Below are positions 9,078 through 17,209 of a DNA stretch of 62,948 bases, in pieces; positions within the stretch are counted from its first letter, which is position 1; each line of letters starts with the position of its first letter. This stretch comes from an uncultured Eubacteriales bacterium. GTDB lineage: Bacteria; Bacillota; Clostridia; Oscillospirales; Oscillospiraceae. The stretch is taken from contig UQWH01000005.1 in assembly GCA_900544705.1 (NCBI GenBank), positions 1 to 62,948 of the forward strand, in the 5' to 3' direction. The translations under genes were made by a program, and so were the position numbers. The notes beneath the pieces are model-generated. The model did no database searches. It worked only from the letters and a program-made list of their open reading frames with translations, and was not told the DNA's origin.

Positions 9078-9665
9078 TCAGTTGATTTCACCAAACTCAG
9101 CCAGCGGCCAGATGCGGAAGAAAATTCTTCCGACGATCTGCTCCTCCGCCACGCATCCCACCGCCGTGTTCCGGCTGTCAATAGAGGTTGCGCGGTGGTC
9201 GCCCATCACAAAATACCGGCCGTCCGGTACCTGATAGGGCAATTCAATATTACAGTCGCCAAGATCGCGTTCGGTCAGATATGGCTCGTCCAGGAGCACC
9301 TGATCTATGTAAACGTTTCCATCCTCGTCTATGTCTACCCAGCTCCCCGGGCCTGCGATCAAACGCTTGATGAGGATCTTGTTATTATAATAAAATGCAA
9401 TAATGTCACCCTGCTTCGGATTGCCTCCCTTGAGCGAGAGGACGATCTGTCCTTCCTCGAGCGTCGGTGTCATGGAAGATCCATAAATATGCAGGACCGG
9501 CAGCAGGAGCGTCGCAACCAGAATTGCAGTCGCCGCTATCGACAGCAGGCAGCACACGGCGCTGCCGAGCGCTCTGCGAAAACGCCGGCGCTCATCCATC
9601 CTCGCCAACTCGGCTTCGATTTGAGAAACACTTGGGTAAAAAATGCGCCGTTTTTTCCGATTCAT
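9078..9665 (-). CDS. lepB: Signal peptidase I of the pilus operon
   Basis: Membrane serine protease (S26A) that removes signal peptides, here probably dedicated to the pilins, as in other pilus islands that carry their own signal peptidase. It has 195 residues with one membrane segment (about 37-58). The catalytic Ser64 lies in GSSMTPT, the Lys100 base in ILIKRLIAGPG, and the late GDHRATSIDSR box is complete. The ATG overlaps the stop of the coiled-coil gene by four bases (ATGA), which indicates translational coupling. The adhesin gene follows after a 25-base gap. Confidence 0.93.
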   Translation of the reverse strand: MNRKKRRIFYPSVSQIEAELARMDERRRFRRALGSAVCCLLSIAATAILVATLLLPVLHIYGSSMTPTLEEGQIVLSLKGGNPKQGDIIAFYYNNKILIKRLIAGPGSWVDIDEDGNVYIDQVLLDEPYLTERDLGDCNIELPYQVPDGRYFVMGDHRATSIDSRNTAVGCVAEEQIVGRIFFRIWPLAEFGEIN

Positions 9666-9928
9666 CGAGGCTCCTCCGGCGAGCTGGAAAGCCGCTTTAC
9701 ATTCAGAAGATACTGATCTGCGGCCTTTTGTGCGCTTTCAAACACCTCATTCAGCCGCAGAGAGGCTTCCGCAATGGAGCCGGCCTCGCGCAGAAGAATC
9801 TGCCGGTTTCTTAATTTCTGTTCCGCCTGCTCCAATTCCGCGCGCAGACGCTCTACTTCCTTGCTCTGCTCGAGAAGCATTTCCATCAGCTCACGGCGGC
9901 TCATTTTACGAAGAGTTTTATCCGTCAT
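9662..9928 (-). CDS. Small coiled-coil protein, first gene of pilus operon
   Basis: An 88-residue, highly charged protein predicted to be mainly one long helix: leucine-rich heptads run from about residue 10 to 60 (ELMEMLLEQSKEVERL onward). There is no signal peptide or membrane segment, so it should stay in the cytoplasm. It is the promoter-proximal gene of the pilus operon, preceded by AAGGA eight bases before the ATG, and overlaps the signal peptidase gene by four bases. I do not recognise a named family; similar short coiled-coil genes sit at the head of some clostridial pilus operons. A scaffold or chaperone role for the export step would be speculation. Confidence 0.75.
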   Translation of the reverse strand: MTDKTLRKMSRRELMEMLLEQSKEVERLRAELEQAEQKLRNRQILLREAGSIAEASLRLNEVFESAQKAADQYLLNVKRLSSSPEEPR

Positions 9929-10045
9929 TTTCTGTTTCCTTTATTTACGATTTGTTTCCTTTGTTACAGCGCAAAAACATGCATGAAATCTGCTATTCCC
10001 GTAATTGGAATAACTGTCAAAATCAGTCTGCTTATAGATACAATA

Positions 10046-10074
10046 ATTTTAACACAGTGCTTCAGAGATTGCAA
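10046..10074 (-). promoter_or_regulatory. Sigma-A-type promoter of the pilus operon
   Basis: On the minus strand TTGCAA (plus 10069-10074), 17-bp spacer, TAAAAT (10046-10051). It is the best promoter match in the intergenic region and points at the six-gene pilus operon. Confidence 0.75.
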
Positions 10075-10201
10075 GGCATCTGTCGAAATAATCTATACAG
10101 AAAAAATAAGACAGAAAACAGATGATAATTTAGATATTTTTTCTATACAAACTTTCCAAAATGTACAAAAAACGATTCTAAAGAAATGTATAAATAATAT
10201 A

Positions 10202-10230
10202 CGCTTTTGGAGGTCATTCCTCCAAAAGCG
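10202..10230 (-). terminator. Hairpin after the NTPase gene
   Basis: Perfect 12-bp stem (10202-10213 with 10219-10230), 5-nt loop. On the minus strand it is followed by an AT-rich stretch with only short T runs, so it is a likely but not ideal terminator for the xdhC operon. Confidence 0.6.
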
Positions 10231-10250
10231 CAGAAAGGCGCAGGTGTGCA

Positions 10251-10760
10251 TCACAAACGCAGTATTTCTCTGGCATGGGCTACGAATTCCGGAGTGTCTG
10301 CCTCTTTCGCGGAAACGTTGACGCTCTTCGCGTGCGCACGGATGTCATCCAGCAGCGGCGTGCTGCGGTCGCGCACGGCCGCGATCACGCGGTAGTTCCC
10401 ATCCAGCAGCTCAAACAGCCGCGCGGTAAACGTCTCTGCGGCTTCTTCCATTACGCCGATCTCATCGAGAAGCACCAGACTGCCCTCCGGAATGCCGCGC
10501 AGCAATGCCACGCCCACGTCGTCAAACACCTCCGGGTGCTTTTCCGCACAGCAGTTCTTGCAGGAACCGATCTGATGATCCGGCGCGAAGCTAAGCTGCT
10601 CCCCGCAGCCGTGGATGTACACCGGCGCGCTGCCGGTCTGTGGATCCTCCGCCAGCTTTTCCGTCCAGAAGCCGTAGATCGGTTCCTCTGCGCCAGTCAG
10701 GATCCGCTTGATCGCCGTTGTTTTTCCGCTGCCGGAGCAGCCGCAGACAATAATGTTCAT
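10251..10760 (-). CDS. THEP1-like nucleoside-triphosphatase
   Basis: P-loop NTPase of the THEP1/NTPase_1 family, cytoplasmic. The 169-residue protein begins with the Walker A motif GCSGSGKTT (residues 7-15) and has a Walker B stretch LVLLDEIGVME near residue 100. A GSCKNCCAEKH segment (about residues 71-81) with three cysteines could bind a metal. The ATG at 10760 has GGAGG eight bases upstream and overlaps the methyltransferase stop by four bases. Members of this family hydrolyse nucleoside triphosphates in vitro but their biological role is unclear. The company of XdhC and a methyltransferase suggests molybdenum-cofactor or selenium/molybdenum enzyme maturation. Confidence 0.8.
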   Translation of the reverse strand: MNIIVCGCSGSGKTTAIKRILTGAEEPIYGFWTEKLAEDPQTGSAPVYIHGCGEQLSFAPDHQIGSCKNCCAEKHPEVFDDVGVALLRGIPEGSLVLLDEIGVMEEAAETFTARLFELLDGNYRVIAAVRDRSTPLLDDIRAHAKSVNVSAKEADTPEFVAHAREILRL

Positions 10761-11470
10761 TTCAATTCCTCCGGTATGTCTTTTGCTTGGAGCACGAGCA
10801 CCGCCATCTTGCGCATTTCCGGCAGATAGAGCGGAAAATCCGTGCGTCCGGTCTTGGTCAGGCGGTCTGCGACCCAATTCTCGTTGACCTCTGCCTGCGG
10901 ATTATAGAGCCGGAAGAACGCCATGGCGTCCTCCGGCGTCCGGAAGGGCTGTCCGAATTCCAGCGCCAGCCGTTCCGAATGAAACGGGATGCCATTGCGT
11001 TCGAGCAGCTCTTCCGCTGCTGCTCTCACGTCGCGGTGTGTCCTGCCGGGATGGACGGAGAACCGATGCTCGCTGCAGTCGCGCTTCACCATCACCACAG
11101 GCCCGTTGCACCGGCGGCGCGCCAGACGCAGAATCTCCTCTGAGCTGCCAAAATAGCAGAACGTCATGGCATCAAACGGCCGCTCCGGCAGCAGCTGAAA
11201 GGCATCTCCGCAGATCGTTTCCAGATTCTCCGGCAGCCGCCGCGCCCGCATCGCAGCGATCGCCGCCTCACTGCGGTCGATCGCCGTCACATACCGGCAG
11301 TGATCAGCCAGCGCCTGCGCAAGATAACCAAGTCCGCAGCCGGCATCGCAGAGGTGCCCGTCCGCTGGGAGCCAGCGCATCAGGTAGTTCGACAAACGCG
11401 CGTAATGGTCGCCGTATTCGGAAGCGTCGCGCATAAAGCGCACCGCATCCGACGTCCACCACTGCATCAT
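10757..11470 (-). CDS. Class I SAM-dependent methyltransferase
   Basis: A 237-residue cytoplasmic methyltransferase. The SAM-binding motif I is CDAGCGLGYLA near residue 40, followed by an acidic residue at the end of strand 2 (TAIDRSE) and an ICGDAF motif. The substrate cannot be named. The start at 11470 forms an ATGA overlap with the end of xdhC; an in-frame ATG six codons earlier would overlap more. It sits between xdhC and the THEP1-like NTPase, with four-base overlaps on both sides, so the three genes are clearly one translationally coupled unit. Confidence 0.8.
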   Translation of the reverse strand: MMQWWTSDAVRFMRDASEYGDHYARLSNYLMRWLPADGHLCDAGCGLGYLAQALADHCRYVTAIDRSEAAIAAMRARRLPENLETICGDAFQLLPERPFDAMTFCYFGSSEEILRLARRRCNGPVVMVKRDCSEHRFSVHPGRTHRDVRAAAEELLERNGIPFHSERLALEFGQPFRTPEDAMAFFRLYNPQAEVNENWVADRLTKTGRTDFPLYLPEMRKMAVLVLQAKDIPEELK

Positions 11471-12447
11471 CTGGCTTCCGCCCTGCACTGGATCATCTCT
11501 GCCGCGATGCTGATGGCGATCTCCGCCGGCGTTTCCGCGCCGATAGCAAGACCGATGGGAGAATGCACGCTGTGGATCTTTTCCTCGGAAATACCCGCCT
11601 CGCGCAGGAGCTGCTGGGTGCGTGCAATCTTGTGCCGGCTGCCGATGCAGCCAATATAGCGCGTCTGGCTGCGGAGTGCCTGCTCCAAAACCTGATAATC
11701 CGCCTGATGTCCGGGCGTCATGATGACAACATAGTCGTCAGGCGTCAGGGTGATATGGCTGTAAATGTCGGAAAAATCCGCAAAGATCACCTGCTCGGCC
11801 GCCGGGAAGGTCTTTTGATTGGCGAGCGCTTCGCGGTTATCCAGTACGGTCACGCGGAAGCCGACATTCGCAAGCACCGGAACCAGCGCCTGCCCGACAT
11901 GTCCCCCGCCGAATACATAGACGCGTCCCGCACGCACCAGCGGTTCGGTATAGACCAGCGGTTCGCCCTTCTGATAGACGGCGCGATGGGTGAACAGCTC
12001 CGGGGCCTCCGCCGCTTCTGCCGCGAAAACCACGCGAAAATCTTCCACAATACCGTCCCGGATGCGCAGATAGAGCCAGCTGTTTTCCTGCCCGGAAAGC
12101 GCATCGCGCATCTGATAAAGGGCCGGCAGCTCCTGCTGCGTCAGAAGCTGAAAATACACCGTCACGTCGCCGCCGCAGATCATACCGATGCTGGCGACCT
12201 GATCCGGCGCAAGGCAGAAGGCGTGTAGATGCGTTTTGCCGGTTTTCAGGACTTCCAGTGCCTCCTGCGCCGCAAGCAGCTCCACGCGCCCGCCGCCGAT
12301 GGTGCCCATGGTGCTGCCGTCGGCAAACACCGCCATCCGGGCGCCCGCGCCGCGCGGCGAAGAACCGGAGCTTGCCAGGATCGTGCAGAGGACGACGTTC
12401 TGCCCGCCCTCGATGGCTTCAATCATTTTTTGTGTCAGTCGTTTCAT
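11467..12447 (-). CDS. xdhC: XdhC/CoxI family protein
   Basis: Accessory protein for molybdenum hydroxylases; known XdhC proteins bind molybdopterin cofactor and help insert the sulfurated form into xanthine dehydrogenase-type enzymes. The 326-residue product has the N-terminal XdhC/CoxI domain (VVLCTILASSGSSPRGAG then a TIGGGRVE motif) and a C-terminal Rossmann domain starting with VYVFGGGHVG (about residue 185). The ATG at 12447 follows GGGGG by seven bases. It is the first gene of a three-gene operon with a methyltransferase and an NTPase. No molybdenum hydroxylase subunits are in the window, so the client enzyme must be encoded elsewhere. Confidence 0.9.
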   Translation of the reverse strand: MKRLTQKMIEAIEGGQNVVLCTILASSGSSPRGAGARMAVFADGSTMGTIGGGRVELLAAQEALEVLKTGKTHLHAFCLAPDQVASIGMICGGDVTVYFQLLTQQELPALYQMRDALSGQENSWLYLRIRDGIVEDFRVVFAAEAAEAPELFTHRAVYQKGEPLVYTEPLVRAGRVYVFGGGHVGQALVPVLANVGFRVTVLDNREALANQKTFPAAEQVIFADFSDIYSHITLTPDDYVVIMTPGHQADYQVLEQALRSQTRYIGCIGSRHKIARTQQLLREAGISEEKIHSVHSPIGLAIGAETPAEIAISIAAEMIQCRAEAR

Positions 12448-12537
12448 GGCATTTCCCCCGACTTTCTGAATTCTATATCGCAAGTTTACACGAATCCGGC
12501 GAAAAATGCAAGCCGGATTTACCATTGCGGAACATTG

Positions 12538-12573
12538 AAAAATCGGCAAGCCTCCTACAAGGCTTGCCGATTT
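12538..12573 (-). terminator. Terminator of tRNA-Thr
   Basis: A 14-bp stem (12539-12552 with 12561-12574) with an 8-nt loop, followed on the minus strand by a T run. The stem abuts the encoded CCA end of the tRNA. Confidence 0.88.
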
Positions 12574-12649
12574 TGGAGCTACTGGCCGGACTCGAACCGG
12601 CGACCTGCTGATTACGAATCAGCTGCTCTACCAACTGAGCCACAGTAGC
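12574..12649 (-). tRNA. tRNA-Thr (anticodon CGT)
   Basis: A 76-nt cloverleaf on the minus strand: acceptor GCTACTG/CAGTAGC, anticodon loop TTCGTAA (CGT, reads ACG), T loop TTCGAGT, and a CCA end encoded in the DNA. It has its own consensus promoter and a terminator. Confidence 0.97.
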
Positions 12650-12681
12650 AAAGAACCGTGCTGTACGATTCAGCGTTATCC

Positions 12682-12710
12682 ATTTTATTACATGAAACGG
12701 CGTTTGTCAA
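12682..12710 (-). promoter_or_regulatory. Promoter of tRNA-Thr
   Basis: On the minus strand TTGACA (plus 12705-12710), 17-bp spacer, TAAAAT (12682-12687), just upstream of the tRNA and just after the end of sigF. Confidence 0.88.
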
Positions 12711-12724
12711 CCTCTTTTTTTATT

Positions 12725-13429
12725 TCAAATGAATTTCCGCAGATTTTCCAGCGCCTTCTTTTCAATTCTGGAGATCTGCACTTGAGAAACGCCCAGAATT
12801 TTAGATGTTTTGTCCTGCGTCAGCCCGTGGAAAAAGCGCAGCTTGATCACAAGCTGCTCCCGTTCGCTCAGACTGGCAATCGCCTCCCGCAGAGCGATTC
12901 GTTCCACAATTTTGTCCTCCATTTCCCCCTCGGTCAGTACGTCCTCCAGTGCGAAGCCATCCTCTCCGGAGCGCTTCTGAATGGACTCTGCCGCACCGGT
13001 CGCCGTTTCTGCCGTTGCGATCTCCTCCGGGAGCAGACCGGTCTCCGCGCTCAGCTCGCTGAGCGTCGGTTCGCGGCCCAGACGGTTCGTCAGCTTCTGC
13101 CGCGTGATGCGCACCATGGCAGAGCGCTCTTTCAGGCTGCGGCTGACCTTGACCGTTCCGTCGTCACGCAGAAATCGCCGGATCTCCCCCGCAATTTTCG
13201 GCACGGCGTAGGTGGAAAACTGCGTCCCGAAGTCCAGATCAAATCCCTCTACGGCCTTCAGAAACCCAAGGCAGCCGAGCTGGTACAGATCCTCCGGGTC
13301 GACCCCGCGGCCAAAGTACCGCCGGGCGATCGACCAGATCAGGCCGGAATTTCCGACGATCAGTTCTTCCCCTGCCGCGCGGTCGCCGCTTTTGGCACGG
13401 CGCAGCAGGTCCTCCTGCGCTACGCTCAC
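12725..13429 (-). CDS. sigF: Forespore sigma factor F
   Basis: RNA polymerase sigma factor that starts forespore-specific transcription during sporulation. The 234-residue protein has region 2 with DPEDLYQLGCLGFLKAVEGFD (the -10 contact helix follows), a region 3 segment, and region 4 with a helix-turn-helix ending in VSQVQISRIEKKAL. The family alone could be SigF or SigG, but the position directly after spoIIAA and spoIIAB fixes it as the SpoIIAC gene. Its ATG overlaps the spoIIAB stop by four bases. It should be held inactive by SpoIIAB until SpoIIAA is dephosphorylated. Confidence 0.96.
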   Translation of the reverse strand: MSVAQEDLLRRAKSGDRAAGEELIVGNSGLIWSIARRYFGRGVDPEDLYQLGCLGFLKAVEGFDLDFGTQFSTYAVPKIAGEIRRFLRDDGTVKVSRSLKERSAMVRITRQKLTNRLGREPTLSELSAETGLLPEEIATAETATGAAESIQKRSGEDGFALEDVLTEGEMEDKIVERIALREAIASLSEREQLVIKLRFFHGLTQDKTSKILGVSQVQISRIEKKALENLRKFI

Positions 13430-13866
13430 TTTTTTCCTCCGCGGCGCACGATTCTGCGTTTCATATGTACGGTCGTTCCCTTGCCCGGTGTGGAGGTCAG
13501 GCGAAACTCCGTCATAAAGCTCTCCATGATGGTGATGCCCATGCCGGAGCGCTCCTCACCGCCGGTCGTGAACATCGGGCGGCACGCGGCCTCCACATCC
13601 GCAATGCCGCAGCCCCTGTCCTTCACAATAATGTCAAGCACATGGTCGGGCAGGATGCGCGCTTTGAGCGTGACCGGCCCGATCGTGTCCGGATAGGCGT
13701 GGACGATGCAGTTTGTGACCGCCTCGGAAACGGCGGTCTTGATGTCCCCCAGCTCGTCGAGCGTCGGGTCGAGCTGCGCGGCGAAGCAGGCAATGGCGGC
13801 ACGCGCAAAAGCCTCATTGCAGGACTTGCTAGGAAACTGAAGTTCCATGTAATTCTCGCCCTTCAT
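13426..13866 (-). CDS. spoIIAB: Anti-sigma F factor and SpoIIAA kinase
   Basis: Serine kinase/anti-sigma factor of the GHKL fold that binds SigF and phosphorylates SpoIIAA. The 146-residue protein shows the N box (EAVTNCIVHAY), G1 box (DRGCGI) and G2 box (RSGMGI). I place the start at 13866, where the ATG overlaps the spoIIAA stop by four bases; the conserved MELQFPSKS segment starts six residues later and is the alternative start. It lies second in the three-gene operon. Confidence 0.96.
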   Translation of the reverse strand: MKGENYMELQFPSKSCNEAFARAAIACFAAQLDPTLDELGDIKTAVSEAVTNCIVHAYPDTIGPVTLKARILPDHVLDIIVKDRGCGIADVEAACRPMFTTGGEERSGMGITIMESFMTEFRLTSTPGKGTTVHMKRRIVRRGGKK

Positions 13867-14183
13867 CTTGTGCATTCCTCCCGAATTTCCGTAATTTTTT
13901 CTATTCCGGCGGCGCGCAGCACCTTATACGGCTGCGGCGGAATATTCTGCAGCAGGAGTTTTCCCTGTAACGTGTTCATACGGCGCAGCGTGCTGATGAC
14001 CACCGCGATCCCGCTGGAGTCCATAAAGGTCACGTCACGAAAATCCAGAATACAGCGCAGCGGAAGATAGAGGTCGATTTTTTCTCCTACGGTCTTCATG
14101 ATCTCCCGCGCACAGTGATGGTCGATCTCCCCGGTCAGGGTGATCGTCAGCTGCCGATCCTGCACATAGCTTGTCAGATTCAT
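13863..14183 (-). CDS. spoIIAA: Anti-anti-sigma factor SpoIIAA
   Basis: STAS-domain switch protein. When unphosphorylated it releases SigF from SpoIIAB. The 106-residue protein has the family length and the phosphorylation motif MDSSGIAVV, with Ser57 as the expected target. A GGAG box lies eight bases before the ATG. It is the first gene of the spoIIA operon. Its upstream region holds a 212-bp inverted-repeat element with strong secondary structure; a clear SigH promoter could not be picked out by eye. Confidence 0.96.
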   Translation of the reverse strand: MNLTSYVQDRQLTITLTGEIDHHCAREIMKTVGEKIDLYLPLRCILDFRDVTFMDSSGIAVVISTLRRMNTLQGKLLLQNIPPQPYKVLRAAGIEKITEIREECTR

Positions 14184-14206
14184 GCCATTCGCTCCTCTGT
14201 GTAAAA

Positions 14207-14418
14207 AATGGACACATACTTTCGTATGTCAGCTTATCAAGCTGCCTGCAAAATTGCAAAATCAATAGCTGTAGTATTATTTTGCAATTTTGGTCGCTGC
14301 GGCGGGTGATTGAACGCGAACGGAAACCCTGACGGTTTCCTTTCACTCTTTCCTTCCCTCCGAAACGTTCAGCCAGACGGTTTTTTGACAGCCTGACATA
14401 CTTTCGTATGTGTCCATT
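14207..14418. repeat. Inverted-repeat-bounded structured element upstream of spoIIA
   Basis: A 26-bp inverted repeat bounds the region: 14207-14232 and 14393-14418 are complementary except for a central TTTC that has the same orientation in both. Each arm is itself a small hairpin, ACATAC-TTTC-GTATGT, which on the spoIIA (minus) strand is a stem closed by a GAAA tetraloop. Inside is a further 14-bp perfect inverted repeat (14249-14262 with 14279-14292) and a short stem at about 14323-14341. No target duplication is evident. It may be a small non-autonomous element, a recombination substrate, or a regulatory leader. Confidence 0.7.
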
Positions 14419-14468
14419 ATAGATTTACGATATGGTTTTCTTTGTCGAAACCGGCGCGGGGCGGAAAA

Positions 14469-15767
14469 TTATTCGGCAAACCACGACGGAAGCGGGCGGC
14501 CAACCTGATTCAGCTCCGTATTCCGGAAGACCGGCTCTATGCCCTCGACCAGTAGCTCTACCGACCGGATCTCATCCAGCGAGGTCAGCGTTGCGATCAC
14601 GGAGCGCACCGCCAGCTGCTCCTGCAGCTGCGTCTTGCAGCTGTCCAGGAACTCGCGGGTGAGGTCGGCGACGCAGACGCCATTTTCAATTTTCATCGAA
14701 AGGACCTTCGTTCCGGTGGGGACGAAACTGCGGATCCCGTTTGAGCCGTCAAAAGCAAACAGTGCTTCCAGCAGGCTCTGCGCAACCGGCGTTTCCGCCG
14801 TGTCGGGGATCAGGCGTCCGATCGGAACCAGCAGGCCGCCATCCTCCACCGCCGGGTAGATCGTCACGTCCAGCAGTTCGCTGTCGTCCTGCGGGCGGAT
14901 GATCGTCTCATCGCGTCGCAGGCTCTCGGAAAGCGTGAGAAGGCCGAGCCGCTCCAGCGGCGCGCCGGACACCCAAAGGTCTACGGTACGAATCTCCGGA
15001 AGCTCCGTCAGTGAATTGACGATCGCATAGACCGCCAGCCGCGTTGCCGTGAAGCCGCCGTCCATACCGTAGACAAACTGCGAAGAAAGATCGACCGTGC
15101 AGACGCCGTTTTCCACGCTGACGCTCAGAAGCACCGTCGCCGGCGGGATCACGCCGCCGTTGTTTTCCGGCAGCAGTAGCTGCCGCAGGATGTACTCCGG
15201 CCTTTTGGATACATCCATCGCCTCGACCAGCACGGTCTCCCTGCGCAGGTAGCGGCCGGAATCTTCCGGAATGTACAGAACGACCTCCTCCTGCTGGGTT
15301 TGCAGGGTCGTGTCATCAAATAGAATGTCCTTCTGCGTAAGCGTGACGGAATTCTCCTGACCGCTTATGGTGATGCTCACCTTCTGAATTGCGTCCAGCT
15401 GTAAGAGCGTTCTTGCGATCGCCGCGCGTGCAACCGAGATCTCCACGGCCGGGCGATCGCTTTCCGGGTCGGAAAAAATCAGCACCGCCGTATCCGCATC
15501 CAGATAGGCGCTCTCAAGCTGCCACTCCGGCGGCACGGCGCGCCGCAGGTACCTGTCCTTCGGCCCACGCAGGTAGCGGGTAAGAAGTTCCTGTACGGAA
15601 AGCTGCGCCGCATCTACCGACACTGTTTCCGCCGACAGAAGCTCATCTGCGTCCTGCGGCGCCCGGTAGTAGAAGTCAAATGTCTGATCGGACACAGACT
15701 CTGCACCGCCGGAGCAGGCGGACAGGAGCAGCAGCGCCGCGAGCAGCAAAGGCAAGAGCCGTTTCAT
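14469..15767 (-). CDS. GerM-domain lipoprotein
   Basis: A 432-residue predicted lipoprotein: signal peptide with lipobox LLSAC (Cys18). It contains two clear GerM-type domains (each with a V.S.ENGVCTVDLS-like strand pair, near residues 165-290 and 305-425) and a weaker related segment before them. GerM domains occur in proteins of sporulation and germination and in lipoproteins next to two-component systems of the LpqB/YcbB kind; the exact role is unknown. Its ATG overlaps the histidine kinase stop by four bases, so it is co-translated with the kinase and may help it sense the envelope. It is the last gene of the comEA-RR-HK-GerM unit. Confidence 0.85.
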   Translation of the reverse strand: MKRLLPLLLAALLLLSACSGGAESVSDQTFDFYYRAPQDADELLSAETVSVDAAQLSVQELLTRYLRGPKDRYLRRAVPPEWQLESAYLDADTAVLIFSDPESDRPAVEISVARAAIARTLLQLDAIQKVSITISGQENSVTLTQKDILFDDTTLQTQQEEVVLYIPEDSGRYLRRETVLVEAMDVSKRPEYILRQLLLPENNGGVIPPATVLLSVSVENGVCTVDLSSQFVYGMDGGFTATRLAVYAIVNSLTELPEIRTVDLWVSGAPLERLGLLTLSESLRRDETIIRPQDDSELLDVTIYPAVEDGGLLVPIGRLIPDTAETPVAQSLLEALFAFDGSNGIRSFVPTGTKVLSMKIENGVCVADLTREFLDSCKTQLQEQLAVRSVIATLTSLDEIRSVELLVEGIEPVFRNTELNQVGRPLPSWFAE

Positions 15768-17209
15768 TCGATCTCCTCCTCGGTATCAAAGCTGGGGAAC
15801 GTGACTTCAAAGCGCGTTCCGCCGCCCTCGCGCGCGAACGCGCCGATGGTACCATAGTTGCGCCGCACCATGTCGTGGACGATGGAAAGCCCCAGTCCAG
15901 CGCCGCCCGCCGCGCGGGAGCGTGCCTTGTCCACGCGGTAAAAGCGCTCGAAAATATGCGCCCGCGCCTCCTCCGGGATGCCGGGGCCGGTGTCCTCCAC
16001 CGTCAGGACGATGTCGTCCTGCTTGCGGCGCAGATGCACGCCGATCCAGCCGTTCTCTCGGTTGTACTTGATCGCGTTTTCCACCAGATTGAACACGATC
16101 TGATAGAGATCATCCTCCATGGTCATCAGCATACAGCGGGGCTGCAGGTCGGGCTCGATCGTAATTCCGCGCAGATCGGCCAGAGGGCGAAGCATCCGCA
16201 GAACTTTCTCCACCGTCGGCGTTGCGTTGAGAATCTCACGCTCGTCCTCCACAGAGCTGTCAAGCTTCGTCAGGGTCAGCAGCTTCTGGGACAGGCGGCC
16301 GAGGCGGTCGGCCTCCCGGCCGATGTCTCCGATGAATTCGCGCTCCGTTTCCGGATCCATCTGGTTCTGCAAGATGGAATCCGACAGCAGCTTGATGGAA
16401 GCCAGCGGCGTTTTCAGCTCGTGCGAGGCATCCGAAACAAACTGACGGCGGCGTTTTTCCGAGCTGTTCAGACGTTCGGCAAGATTGTTGAATTCTCTGG
16501 CCAACGTGTCGATCTCATCGTGGCCGCGCAGCTTGATCTTATAGCTGTAATTGCCCTCGCGCATATTCTGAATCGAGAGCAGAATTCCACGCAGGCGGCG
16601 GGAAAATGCCGCCGAAAAGAACAGCGAAAACAGGACGATCACGATTTCCAATCCGACAGAAATGCGCAGGAAATTGGTCTGCAGCGCAGAGATGATCGCG
16701 CCGCGCTCGCTGTCGTATTCAACAAGATAGACCGCACCCAGCACCTTCCCGCCGCGCATCACGGGCGCCGCGGCGCGCGACTCGATCGCGCTGCCGTCAT
16801 AGCTGCCGTGAAAGACGTCGTTGCCCTCCAGCGCGCGGACGACCTCCGGGTACATCAGGAGTTTTCCCTCCGTATTGCCTGTTTTCAGGGAATCGAAAAG
16901 CACGGTCCCCGCCGCGTCGGTCACGACCGTCCGCGCCGTGCGCAGGTCCTCCAGCGAGTTGACCGTCTGCGCCGTCTTCGACGCGGAAAGATCGTCAAGC
17001 TGCAAAAGCGCAGTCGTCATGAGCTGCGCTTTTTCCTCCAGCGAACGGTGCTGCGCGCTGAAGATCAGGCTGCGCGTCGTGTTGGCGGCGTAAATATTCA
17101 GGAAAAACAGCACCACCGTGGTGATGGCAATGTACGCCGCTGCATAGCGGAGCTGCGAGCTGCCGGGCAGAAGCGACAGATGTTTCTTACGCTTTGAAAT
17201 AGTACCCAA
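15764..17209 (-). CDS. Membrane sensor histidine kinase
   Basis: Two-component kinase of the PhoR/ResE type, 481 residues. Membrane segments at about 22-42 and 182-202 enclose an extracellular sensor region of 140 residues; a HAMP-like linker follows, then the H box with His263 (SDASHELKTP), N box (NLVENAIKYN, about 374-383), G1 (VEDTGPGIP) and G2 (GAGLGLSIV). The start is uncertain: a TTG at 17209 overlaps the response regulator by 23 bases and sits almost directly behind GGGGAG; an ATT three codons later has better spacing but is a rare start. The pairing with the upstream OmpR-type regulator is clear from the overlap. Confidence 0.92.
   Translation of the reverse strand: MGTISKRKKHLSLLPGSSQLRYAAAYIAITTVVLFFLNIYAANTTRSLIFSAQHRSLEEKAQLMTTALLQLDDLSASKTAQTVNSLEDLRTARTVVTDAAGTVLFDSLKTGNTEGKLLMYPEVVRALEGNDVFHGSYDGSAIESRAAAPVMRGGKVLGAVYLVEYDSERGAIISALQTNFLRISVGLEIVIVLFSLFFSAAFSRRLRGILLSIQNMREGNYSYKIKLRGHDEIDTLAREFNNLAERLNSSEKRRRQFVSDASHELKTPLASIKLLSDSILQNQMDPETEREFIGDIGREADRLGRLSQKLLTLTKLDSSVEDEREILNATPTVEKVLRMLRPLADLRGITIEPDLQPRCMLMTMEDDLYQIVFNLVENAIKYNRENGWIGVHLRRKQDDIVLTVEDTGPGIPEEARAHIFERFYRVDKARSRAAGGAGLGLSIVHDMVRRNYGTIGAFAREGGGTRFEVTFPSFDTEEEIE

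Larger units (their letters stand above)
9929..10250. other. AT-rich intergenic region ahead of the pilus operon
   Basis: About 320 bases, clearly richer in A/T than the neighbours. It holds the pilus promoter and the hairpin at 10202-10230; there is no convincing coding frame. The 5' untranslated leader of the pilus operon would be about 110 bases. Confidence 0.7.

Noticed and set aside
15680..17197. A 505-codon plus-strand frame opposite the histidine kinase
   Set aside because: The minus strand has all kinase boxes; the plus frame has the Arg/Gln/His-rich composition of an antisense shadow.
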